Of a DNA stretch of 64,000 bases, positions 44,152 to 55,450 are shown piece by piece. A program made the translations under genes and the position numbers. The DNA is from CAIXSC01 sp046349935 (lineage in GTDB: Bacteria; Planctomycetota; Planctomycetia; Pirellulales; Pirellulaceae): positions 1,178,001 to 1,242,000 of the forward strand of contig JAXMBK010000003.1 in NCBI GenBank assembly GCA_046349935.1, read 5' to 3'. Every line of letters starts with the position of its first letter. Position 1 is the stretch's first letter. A model generated the notes under the pieces. That model had not been told where the DNA came from. It searched no databases and saw only the letters and a program-made list of their open reading frames with translations.

Positions 44152-44874
44152 CTATCCGGAGCTCGACGCGTACTGCCACGGTAGCTGCATCACAATGAAC
44201 AGAGCAAACAACAACGGCGGAATGACCAAGGTGAACCAGGGCGGTTTCATGAGCGAGGCGAGCAAGTACGACGCGGCGACGGCGATCCACCAACCGAGCA
44301 AGTAGTCGGACGCAGGCTCGCGCGCTGATACGGCCCAGATCGTCGACGCGCCCGCGATCGCCGCTGCCGGGAATACTCGCGCCATCGACGTCCCCCAACT
44401 CCAGGGAGCAAACGCCGCCGTCGCCAGCAACACATTGACCAGGTTGTAACCGGTCAACAGGACCAGGATGCGTCCCGACTCATACGGCGCCTCGCCAAGC
44501 TTTGCTCGGTCCGCGTTGCTGGTCGCTGCCTTGTAGACCAATTCACCTTCCACTCTGAGCGTCGCCCAAGCAATCTGCCATCCTCGGAGCGGCGGCTTGC
44601 ACCCCTGAACTCCCGGCAGCACGAGCGACGTCAGAAACATGCCAGTCGCCAGACGTCCCAGCCAGCGACGCGAAGCATCTTGCTGCCAACGCTCCAACCA
44701 TCCCAATCGATTGGCCGACAACAGAGCCGCACCGATCAAGAACGGCCACGAACGGGCGCCGAACTTCCAGGTCATCAACGCGGCCGTAACGAGGAGGATC
44801 GCCGCAAAGATCGTAGCGAGTCGTAGCGAGGCGCGCCGACTCTGACTCGGAATTCCCGCGGCGTTGCTCGTCAT
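44152..44874 (-). CDS. Multi-pass membrane protein of unknown function (paralogue A)
   Basis: The 240-residue protein has about six hydrophobic helices and shares with its neighbour the LVLPGVQGCKPPLRGWQIAW loop, LVLLTGYNLVNVLLATAAFAP and SLMKPPWFTLVIPPLL. The conserved Cys-containing loop after the third helix is the most distinctive feature. The ATG at 44874 overlaps the pgi stop codon (TGATG), which suggests coupled translation with glucose-6-phosphate isomerase. Function unknown. Confidence 0.78.
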   Translation of the reverse strand: MTSNAAGIPSQSRRASLRLATIFAAILLVTAALMTWKFGARSWPFLIGAALLSANRLGWLERWQQDASRRWLGRLATGMFLTSLVLPGVQGCKPPLRGWQIAWATLRVEGELVYKAATSNADRAKLGEAPYESGRILVLLTGYNLVNVLLATAAFAPWSWGTSMARVFPAAAIAGASTIWAVSAREPASDYLLGWWIAVAASYLLASLMKPPWFTLVIPPLLFALFIVMQLPWQYASSSG

Positions 44875-46520
44875 CACTCGCCTCGTTTCGACTTGTAGTA
44901 ATTGATCAGCCCGTTCGTCGAACTGTCGTGCGTCGACACGTCCGCCGACCCAGACAGCTCGGGCAAGATCTTCTGCGCCAACTGCTTGCCCAACTCGACG
45001 CCCCATTGATCATACGAGTTGACGCCCCAGATTACTCCCTGCACGAAGATTTTGTGTTCGTACAGCGCGATGAGCGTACCGAGCATGCGCGGGGTGAGCT
45101 TGGGGAACAACAACGAATTGGTGGGGCGATTGCCGGGGAAGATTTTGTGCGGCACAAGCTGTTCGATCTCGGCAGGCGTCTTCTTCGACGACGCCAGTTC
45201 GGCGCGCGCTTCTTCCGCCGTCTTTCCCTTCATCAACGCTTCAGTCTGAGCGAAGAAGTTCGACAACAACAGCGCGTGGTGGTCGCCCAGCTTGTTATGC
45301 GACTCGATCGGCGCCAGGAAGTCGCACGGGACAAGCTTCGTGCCCTGGTGAATCAGCTGATAGAACGCATGCTGGCCGTTCGTCCCGGGCTCGCCCCACA
45401 GGATGGGCCCCGTGCTCCACGTGCACGCTTGCCCGTCGACCGTCACGCGCTTGCCGTTCGATTCCATGTCCCCTTGCTGGAAGTAGGCCGGGAACCGATG
45501 CAGGTATTGGTCGTAAGGAAGAATCGCCTGCGAATCGGCCTCGAAAAAGTTGTTGTACCAAACGCCCAGCAGCGCCAAGATCACCGGCAGGTTGTTCTCG
45601 AACGGCGTCGAGCGGAAGTGTTGGTCGAGGTCGTGGGCGCCCGCGAGCAGTTCTTCGAAATGGTCCATCCCGATCGAGAGCGCGATCGACAGACCGATCG
45701 CCGACCACAATGAGTAGCGACCGCCGACCCAATCCCAGAACGGAAACATGTTGGCCGGATCGATTCCGAAGGCGCGCACGGCCGCTTCGTTCGTCGAGAG
45801 AGCGACGAAGTGCTTGGCGACATGCTGCGCGTCGCCGGCTGCGGCGAGGAACCAGGACTTGGCCGAGTTGGCGTTGGCGAGCGTCTCTTGCGTGGTGAAC
45901 GTTTTCGAGGCGACGATAAACAGCGTCGTGTCGGGGCGAACGATGCGCAGCACTTCCGCCAGATGAGTCCCGTCGACATTCGAGACGAAGTGCACTTTCA
46001 GGTCGCGCTGCGCGTAGGGCTTCAGCGCCTCGGTCACCATCACCGGCCCCAAGTCCGACCCGCCGATGCCGATGTTGACGACGTCGGTCACGCGTTTGCC
46101 CGTATAGCCGGTCCACTCGCCGCTGCGCACGCGCTGCGTGAAGCTCCGCATCTGCGCGAGCACGGCGTTGACGTCGGGCATCACGTCGCGGCCATCGACA
46201 AGGATGGGCGTGTTCGAGCGATTCCGCAGCGCGACGTGCAGTACGGCGCGGTCTTCCGTACAGTTGATGCGCTGTCCCGTAAACATCCGTTCGATGGCCT
46301 CCGCCAACTTGGCTTGGCGAGCCAAATCGAGGAGCAACTCGAACGTGCGGTCGGTGATGCGATTCTTGGAGAAGTCGACCAAGAGCCCGTTGAACTGCCG
46401 CGAGAAGCGGGCGAAGCGCTGTGGGTCGGCGGCGAACAGGTCGCGCATCGCGAGCGGTTCGACTTCGCGATAGTGATTTTCCAGGGCACGCCAAGCGGGC
46501 AAAGCGACGGGGGAATACAT
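44874..46520 (-). CDS. pgi: Glucose-6-phosphate isomerase
   Basis: This enzyme interconverts glucose-6-phosphate and fructose-6-phosphate in glycolysis and gluconeogenesis. The 548-residue protein is the long E. coli-like form. Signatures visible are VNIGIGGSDLGPVMVTEALK, SKTFTTQETLANA, GGRYSLWSAIGL, GEPGTNGQHAF and the PROSITE-type GVNSYDQWGVELGKQLA. The ATG at 46520 has AAGGAA 7 bases upstream; an in-frame ATG 24 codons earlier is less likely. It heads a run of overlapping genes for membrane proteins and faces a large PEPCK-like gene divergently. Confidence 0.96.
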   Translation of the reverse strand: MYSPVALPAWRALENHYREVEPLAMRDLFAADPQRFARFSRQFNGLLVDFSKNRITDRTFELLLDLARQAKLAEAIERMFTGQRINCTEDRAVLHVALRNRSNTPILVDGRDVMPDVNAVLAQMRSFTQRVRSGEWTGYTGKRVTDVVNIGIGGSDLGPVMVTEALKPYAQRDLKVHFVSNVDGTHLAEVLRIVRPDTTLFIVASKTFTTQETLANANSAKSWFLAAAGDAQHVAKHFVALSTNEAAVRAFGIDPANMFPFWDWVGGRYSLWSAIGLSIALSIGMDHFEELLAGAHDLDQHFRSTPFENNLPVILALLGVWYNNFFEADSQAILPYDQYLHRFPAYFQQGDMESNGKRVTVDGQACTWSTGPILWGEPGTNGQHAFYQLIHQGTKLVPCDFLAPIESHNKLGDHHALLLSNFFAQTEALMKGKTAEEARAELASSKKTPAEIEQLVPHKIFPGNRPTNSLLFPKLTPRMLGTLIALYEHKIFVQGVIWGVNSYDQWGVELGKQLAQKILPELSGSADVSTHDSSTNGLINYYKSKRGE

Positions 46521-46875
46521 GATCGGTTCCTTCGGTCGGTGACTTCGAACGGGCGATTCTCGATCGGCTGGAATGTTTAACCGCTTTTTCATCGTCGCGT
46601 AAGGTGCGACCGAGCACTGCCCAGCCGGTCGCCGTCCCCTGCCTGCGAATGCGGCAGCCGGCCGTCGATCTGCGTCGGCGTCCGCCGGCCGCCGCCGTTC
46701 TCTGGACGCATCAAGCGCTTTATGCCGGCCGATTTAGGTCGCCAGCGTCGAGTCCCGAAGCAGGGCCCGTTCAGCGCGGTACGGCGTTTGCCGCGTCTTG
46801 CTAGTTGCGCTAAAGCGGCCGGCATCCGGCTGCCGACCGACGGGCGGTGGCGTCGACGAAACTCAAGGGAACGAT
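46521..46875. other. Divergent intergenic region between pgi and the PEPCK-like gene
   Basis: This 355-base, GC-rich region probably holds promoters for both neighbours. I saw no convincing -10/-35 pair, hairpin with a T-tract or small gene; GCCGGCC-type words recur at several places without forming a clear long repeat. Confidence 0.4.
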
Positions 46876-50391
<3,516 letters not shown>

Positions 50392-50488
50392 CGACGTCCT
50401 CCGGCAGGGTTAGAATCGTCGCACTCGACGGCGCGGCTCGCGCGCCCGCCGTCGCTTGTTCGTCGTCCTTCCCCCCGGAATTCCCGCC

Positions 50489-51805
50489 ATGTCGAGTCCG
50501 CTTGATCGTCGACCTTCGTCTGTTATTTCGCTTTCGCGTCGCGACTTCGTCGGTTCGACGCTGTTCGGGGCGGGCATCCTCGCCGCATCGGGTTGGCGTC
50601 GCGACGCAGCCGGCGCTGAAAAGATCGAGTTCGGAGGCGACGACTGGCCGTGGTGGCGAGGTCCGAATCGCGACGGAGTCGCCGCGCCGAATCAAAAGCC
50701 GCCGACCAAATGGAGCGACTCGGAGAATGTCGCTTGGCGCACGCCGCTCCCCGGCCGCGGTCACGGCTCGGTGACGATCGTCGGCGATCACGCGTTCGTC
50801 GCGACGGCGGAGACCGAGCCCGCGCGACAAAGCGTCGTCGCGCTCGACCGCCGCACAGGCAAGCCCTTGTGGACGACCCTCGTGCACGAAGGGGGACTCG
50901 ACCCCAAAGGGAATGCCAAGACGACGCACGCCTCTTGCACGATCGCCTGCGACGGTCCACGTCTGTTCGTGAATTTCCTGAACAGCGGCGGCGTCTACAC
51001 GACGGCTCTGTCGCGCGAAGGGAAAATCCTCTGGAAGACGCGCATCACCGACTTCACGATGCACCAGGGGTTCGGCTCGTCGCCGGCCATCTACGATTCC
51101 TTGGTGATCGTGTCGGCCGACAACAAGGGAATGGGGACCGGCGCCATCGCGGCGCTCGACCGCGAATCGGGCCAAATCGCGTGGAAGATCTCGCGTCCCG
51201 CGGTCCCAAACTATACGTCGCCGATCATCTTCAAGATCGCCGGCCGCGACCAATTGCTGCTCACCGGTTGCGACTTGGTCACCAGCCTCGATCCGCTCAC
51301 CGGCAAGACGATCTGGGAAATTCCAGGCGCGACGACCGAGTGCGTGACGTCGACGGTGACCGACGGAACTCACATCTACACCAGCGGCGGCTACCCGCGC
51401 AATCACTTGGCGGCGGTAGTCGCCGACGGCTCCGGCAAAATCGCCTGGGAGAACAACTCGCGAGTGTATGTACCGTCGATGTTAATCCGCGACAAACATC
51501 TCTACGCCGTGCTCGACGCGGGCGTCGCCATGTGTTGGAAGTCGGACACGGGCGAAGAGCTTTGGAAGGGGCGTCTGGGCGGGACGTTTAGTTCATCCCC
51601 GGTGCTGGTCGGCGACGTGATCTACGCGACGAACGAAGCGGGACGCACGTTCCTGTTTCAGGCCGACCCCGCCGGCTTCAAGTTGCTGGGCGAAAACCAA
51701 CTAGGCGACGAAGCCTTCGCCACGCCGACGATCTGCGGCGGCAAAATCCACGCGGGGTCGCCAGCCGCCAAAGCGGCCAGCGACAGGAATACGTGTATTG
51801 CTTGA
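50489..51805 (+). CDS. PQQ-like beta-propeller protein with frameshifted C-terminus
   Basis: The 438-residue product has a Tat leader (SLSRRDFVGSTLFGAGILA) and, after WPWWRGPNRDG, a PQQ-type propeller with repeats such as VVALDRRTGKPLWTT, ALDRESGQIAWKIS and SLDPLTGKTIWEIP. The last residues in this frame (AGSPAAKAASDRNTCIA) are unlike the family. In another frame the DNA reads VASRQSGQRQEYVYCLSD and stops at 51813, which is the usual C-terminus. One missing base near 51751-51757 would explain this. It is either a sequencing error or a recent mutation that removes the last blade strand. Confidence 0.88.
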   Translation: MSSPLDRRPSSVISLSRRDFVGSTLFGAGILAASGWRRDAAGAEKIEFGGDDWPWWRGPNRDGVAAPNQKPPTKWSDSENVAWRTPLPGRGHGSVTIVGDHAFVATAETEPARQSVVALDRRTGKPLWTTLVHEGGLDPKGNAKTTHASCTIACDGPRLFVNFLNSGGVYTTALSREGKILWKTRITDFTMHQGFGSSPAIYDSLVIVSADNKGMGTGAIAALDRESGQIAWKISRPAVPNYTSPIIFKIAGRDQLLLTGCDLVTSLDPLTGKTIWEIPGATTECVTSTVTDGTHIYTSGGYPRNHLAAVVADGSGKIAWENNSRVYVPSMLIRDKHLYAVLDAGVAMCWKSDTGEELWKGRLGGTFSSSPVLVGDVIYATNEAGRTFLFQADPAGFKLLGENQLGDEAFATPTICGGKIHAGSPAAKAASDRNTCIA

Positions 51806-51809
51806 GCGA

Positions 51810-52277
51810 CTAGCGGCGGCCGGCTGAGTCGGCGGACGGCTGCACCACGGGGCCCTTGGCGTCGAGCTGAAAGTCGAATTGGTTTGAACCTGCTTTGACC
51901 GACGCCGTGAGACTTGATTGGGTGTTGTAGTGCGGCGGGACCTGTTCAGGGACCGCCGGACGCGGCGGCTCGGCATCGGGATCGCCCTTCGAAAAGGTGC
52001 TGATCGACACCAAGTGTTCGCCGATCTCCGCACCCTCTGCGTCGCGAGTGTAGCGGAGCGTGTAACGGCCCGAATCATCCGTAACCGCCGCCGACGGGCT
52101 TCCGTTCGGCTGCGGCTGGAACTTGACGACGGCGCCCGGCAGAGGTGCGCCGTTCAACGTCACGACGCCTGTGACGCGTCCGACATTCTCCGGGCCGCCG
52201 CATCCTGCCAAGCCGACGAAAACCGCCAAGAGTCCGCTCAAGATGCCGACGCGATTGAAATCCATGATCCGACGCAT
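51810..52277 (-). CDS. Lipoprotein with transthyretin / carboxypeptidase-regulatory-like domain
   Basis: The 155-residue protein has a lipobox LAGC (about residues 23-26) and one beta-sandwich domain typical of the family: VTGVVTLNGAPLPGAVVKFQ, then AAVTDDSGRYTLRY and GEHLVSISTFSK. GGAG lies 6 bases before the ATG at 52277. It follows a DUF1559 gene after 36 bases; the same DUF1559-lipoprotein pairing occurs at 61782-63270. Role unknown, presumably at the cell envelope. Confidence 0.87.
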   Translation of the reverse strand: MRRIMDFNRVGILSGLLAVFVGLAGCGGPENVGRVTGVVTLNGAPLPGAVVKFQPQPNGSPSAAVTDDSGRYTLRYTRDAEGAEIGEHLVSISTFSKGDPDAEPPRPAVPEQVPPHYNTQSSLTASVKAGSNQFDFQLDAKGPVVQPSADSAGRR

Positions 52278-52313
52278 AACTGACTCCGTTTCTCCTGTGT
52301 CCCTTTCCGCACG

Positions 52314-53285
52314 CTACGGCAGATTCACCTGCAAGCCGTCGGCTCGCGATAACAGTCGCTGATACGCGCCGTTGTTCGGATTCACCTCGGCTCCGTTGCC
52401 GTGCACATGAAAGTGCTGGATCGTTTCGGCGACAAAGGTCACCGACCCATCGCAACGAGCAAAGAGCGCTCCGCCCGGATGCAAGCTGCTGAAGCCCTGA
52501 CCGCATCCCTCCGGATCAAAGTCCCAAGCGTAAGCCGATTCATTCAGTTTCGCGCGACTATGGCCGCTCACCACGAAGATCCCGCGCGTCGCACCGCCGT
52601 TGGTGTTGCGCACGCCGATCCACGAGCCCGACCGGCAATAGCGAGTGTCTCGCTCTCCCACGAGAAACGTATTGCTCGTCCCATCCAAAATGTCGCTGAA
52701 CCCGATCGTGCTATTGCCGAAGAAGATGCCCGTGTTCGGCAGGATGTTGATCCGGTCGACATTGTGGCCGGCGACGCCCATGTAGTTGCTCACGCCCGGC
52801 TTGTAGTTGTGAGCGACAAAGCCCGCGCCGCCGTTATAGCGACGATCGTTGTGCACGAACCCACGGCCGTCGTAACCGGAATCCGACGGGCAGATGAATC
52901 CTTTAAGCGGCGTCTCGAGTCCCGCGACCACGGGCTGCCAGTTGGCCGACAAGAGATTCGCCGCGAGATTCCCCTGCGTGACTCGCAGTTGATCATGCAG
53001 CGGCTGTTGTTCGATGTACGGCAACAACAGCGCCGACCAGCCCCAAACTTCGCTGTTGGCCGTTCCCGAAAAGATCCAGCCTGAGGGAAACGAGCCGTTG
53101 GAATCGGCGTAGTTGTGCGCGGCGAGCGCCAGTTGCTTGAGGTTGTTGCTGCATTGCATGCGGCGAGCGGCCTCGCGCGCGGCCTGGACGGCGGGCAGCA
53201 AGAGCGACACAAGGATGCCGATGATGGCGATGACGACCAAGAGTTCGACGAGCGTAAAGCCAGTCCGACGGCGACGATGATGCAT
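52314..53285 (-). CDS. DUF1559 prepilin-like protein
   Basis: The 323-residue protein starts with a class III/type IV prepilin signal (TGFTLVELLVVIAIIGILVS) followed by LLPAVQAAREAARRMQCSNNLKQL, then the DUF1559 (SBP_bac_10-like) domain with PYIEQQPLHDQL, LDGTSNTFLVGERDT and the C-terminal HPGGALFARCDGSVTFV. Such proteins probably form pseudopilus-like or surface structures in planctomycetes. AAGGAGGAA lies upstream of the ATG at a good distance. Confidence 0.95.
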   Translation of the reverse strand: MHHRRRRTGFTLVELLVVIAIIGILVSLLLPAVQAAREAARRMQCSNNLKQLALAAHNYADSNGSFPSGWIFSGTANSEVWGWSALLLPYIEQQPLHDQLRVTQGNLAANLLSANWQPVVAGLETPLKGFICPSDSGYDGRGFVHNDRRYNGGAGFVAHNYKPGVSNYMGVAGHNVDRINILPNTGIFFGNSTIGFSDILDGTSNTFLVGERDTRYCRSGSWIGVRNTNGGATRGIFVVSGHSRAKLNESAYAWDFDPEGCGQGFSSLHPGGALFARCDGSVTFVAETIQHFHVHGNGAEVNPNNGAYQRLLSRADGLQVNLP

Positions 53286-53647
53286 GGCGTTCGTTCCTCC
53301 TTGGAAACGAGAGAATGAGTGGTCCGCGGATCGCCGTTCGCGCGAACGAACGACGACTCAAGCGAATTCACTCATTGCAACGCGCATGCCGAAGGCGCCG
53401 CAGGCCGCGACGCCGCGAATCCATCACCCCTCATGGCCGCACCGCCGCGACGCCTGCCGCGCACCCCGCAAATATGCTCGGCCGCCAGCACCCGTGCGGA
53501 CGGCTTTAGAACCATCAACCATCCCGCCTCGGCAACTACTTCAGCCGCCCCCCGCGATCGCGGGCGGCTCAAGTCCCGCACCTCGGGAGCGCTCCAGCCG
53601 GGCGCCAGCGCACCGTCGGCTGAAATGCGGGCGTTCGACCGGCGGCG
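53286..53647. other. Intergenic region between DUF1559 and sulfatase genes
   Basis: This 362-base stretch holds one palindrome (53543-53569) and short direct words. No gene, promoter or T-tract terminator was seen. Confidence 0.5.
53543..53569. repeat. AGCCGCC-type palindrome
   Basis: AGCCGCCCCCCGCGATCGCG followed by GGCGGCT forms a near-palindrome. A sister copy lies at 55304-55331 on the other side of the sulfatase gene. Confidence 0.8.
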
Positions 53648-55282
53648 TTAAGACGACGGACCGGCGAGCGACATGGCTTCGGCGATCGACTTGCGGCCGG
53701 CCGGCTTCTTGTCGTCGAACGGACCGTCGGCGCTGCCGCCGGGCCACGTCTGCGGATCGGCGTATTGGCCGTCGTCGCGGTACTGCTTCTGCAGCCGAGC
53801 GATCTCCGCCTTGAGTTCCGCGAACTTGGCGGCGATTTCGGGGCGTGCGGCCTCCTCCTTCGAGTACAGGAGGTTGTGCTGTTCGGTCGGATCTTTTTCC
53901 AAGTCGAACAGCTCGTAGGCGTCCTTTTTCCAGTAGTAGATCAGCTTGTGCGTCGCCGTGCGGACGCCGTAGTGCGCACGCGTGTTGTGATGCCCCGGGT
54001 CATGATAGTAGCGGTAGTAGACCGACGTGCGCCAGTCGGCTGGCGACTCCCCGCGCAACAACGGCGCCAAGCTGCGTCCTTGCATCGATTCAGGAATCGG
54101 TAGGCCGGCGAGGTCCAGGAACGTGGGCGCCAAGTCGATGTTGGCGACGAACTGCGACGGCGTGATGCCCGGGCGAATTCCTGGACCGCGCGCCAACAGC
54201 GGCACTTTGAGTCCGGGCTCGTACATGAACCGCTTGTCGTACAGCCCCAGATCGCCGAGGTACCAACCGTTGTCGGCCGTATAGATCACGATTGTCGATT
54301 CGGCCAACCCCGTCTTATCGAGATAGTCGAGCACCTTGCCGACGTTGTCGTCGACGCCTTGCACGCAGGCCAGGTAGTCTTGCATGTAGCGTTGGTACTT
54401 CCATTGGACGAGTTGCTTGCCGCGCAAGGTTTGGCCGTTCACAACCACTTCATCGGGGGTTTCGTTGAGCCAGCGGTTGCGGGCCATGCCAGTGAGTTCG
54501 GCGGGCGGTTCGAGTTTCAGGTCACGGCGGGTGAGATGCCGCGCAACGGTCTGTTCGTTTTCCGGGAGGGCGGCGGGGCGAGTCGCATAGTCGTCCCACA
54601 GGGTATCGGGTTCAGGCGCAACATAGTCCTTGAACTTCGCCTTGTTCCGTTCGTCCGGCTCCCATGCCCGATGCGGCGCCTTCTGATGCAGCATCAAGAA
54701 GAACGGCTTGTCCTTCGGTCGCGTCTCGAGGAATTGAATCCCCAGGTCGCCGGTGATGTCGGTGCAATGCCCTTCGATGTTGAGACGATGACCGGGGACG
54801 AGAAACACAGGATTCCAGTAAGCTCCCTGACCTGGCAGAACGATCCAACGGTCGAAGCCCGTGGGGTCTGATCCGAGATGCCACTTTCCGATCATCCCCG
54901 TGTGATAGCCGCCCGCCTGCAACCGCTTGGCCGCATTGTCGCGTGCTCCCTCGAAACGGTTGAACACAGGGACGCCGTTGAGGTGCGAGTACTGACCGGT
55001 CAACAAAGTGGCTCGGCTGGGCGTACAGATCGAATTGGTGACGAACGAATTGGTGAAACGTGCGCCTTGCTGGGCGAGCCGATCAAGGTGAGGCGTCTGG
55101 TTGACCTTGGAACCGTACGCCGAGATGGCGTGTTGGGCATGGTCGTCGGAGAAGATGAAGAGGATATTGGGGCGCGTCGACTTGGCGTCGGCGGCCTGCG
55201 TGGTCGACGGCGTCGCGGCTGCGAGCGCGGACAAAACGAAGAGCGCCGCGGCGAATTTCAGCACGAGGAAGCGAAGATGCAT
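53648..55282 (-). CDS. Secreted sulfatase (formylglycine type)
   Basis: The 544-residue enzyme has a signal peptide (about residues 1-31, ending TTQAA) and the alkaline-phosphatase-like sulfatase fold: metal-binding NILFIFSDDHAQH (Asp46, Asp47), the formylglycine site SICTPSRATLLTGQY with Cys86 to be oxidised, GKWHLG, and HQKAPHRAWEP and TADNGWYLGDLGLYDKR metal and substrate loops. It hydrolyses sulfate esters, probably on polysaccharides or mucin; the substrate is not readable. GGAGA precedes the ATG at 55282. AGCCGCC-type palindromes flank the gene. Confidence 0.95.
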   Translation of the reverse strand: MHLRFLVLKFAAALFVLSALAAATPSTTQAADAKSTRPNILFIFSDDHAQHAISAYGSKVNQTPHLDRLAQQGARFTNSFVTNSICTPSRATLLTGQYSHLNGVPVFNRFEGARDNAAKRLQAGGYHTGMIGKWHLGSDPTGFDRWIVLPGQGAYWNPVFLVPGHRLNIEGHCTDITGDLGIQFLETRPKDKPFFLMLHQKAPHRAWEPDERNKAKFKDYVAPEPDTLWDDYATRPAALPENEQTVARHLTRRDLKLEPPAELTGMARNRWLNETPDEVVVNGQTLRGKQLVQWKYQRYMQDYLACVQGVDDNVGKVLDYLDKTGLAESTIVIYTADNGWYLGDLGLYDKRFMYEPGLKVPLLARGPGIRPGITPSQFVANIDLAPTFLDLAGLPIPESMQGRSLAPLLRGESPADWRTSVYYRYYHDPGHHNTRAHYGVRTATHKLIYYWKKDAYELFDLEKDPTEQHNLLYSKEEAARPEIAAKFAELKAEIARLQKQYRDDGQYADPQTWPGGSADGPFDDKKPAGRKSIAEAMSLAGPSS

Positions 55283-55303
55283 GGTTCTCTCCTGGAGGCA
55301 AGT

Positions 55304-55331
55304 CAGCCGCCCCCCGCGCGAGCGGGCGGCT
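55304..55331. repeat. AGCCGCC-type palindrome
   Basis: CAGCCGCCCCCCGCGCGAGC followed by GGGCGGCT lies just upstream of the sulfatase start and matches the copy at 53543-53569. Confidence 0.82.
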
Positions 55332-55450
55332 TGTTTCAACGGCCGGCGGCCGGAACGCGAAACGTCAATCTAGGAGAAGCCGTCATCGGGCGACAAGGTG
55401 ACGGACGCATGGGACTCGAAAAGACAAACCACGATTGAATGGGTTGGACG

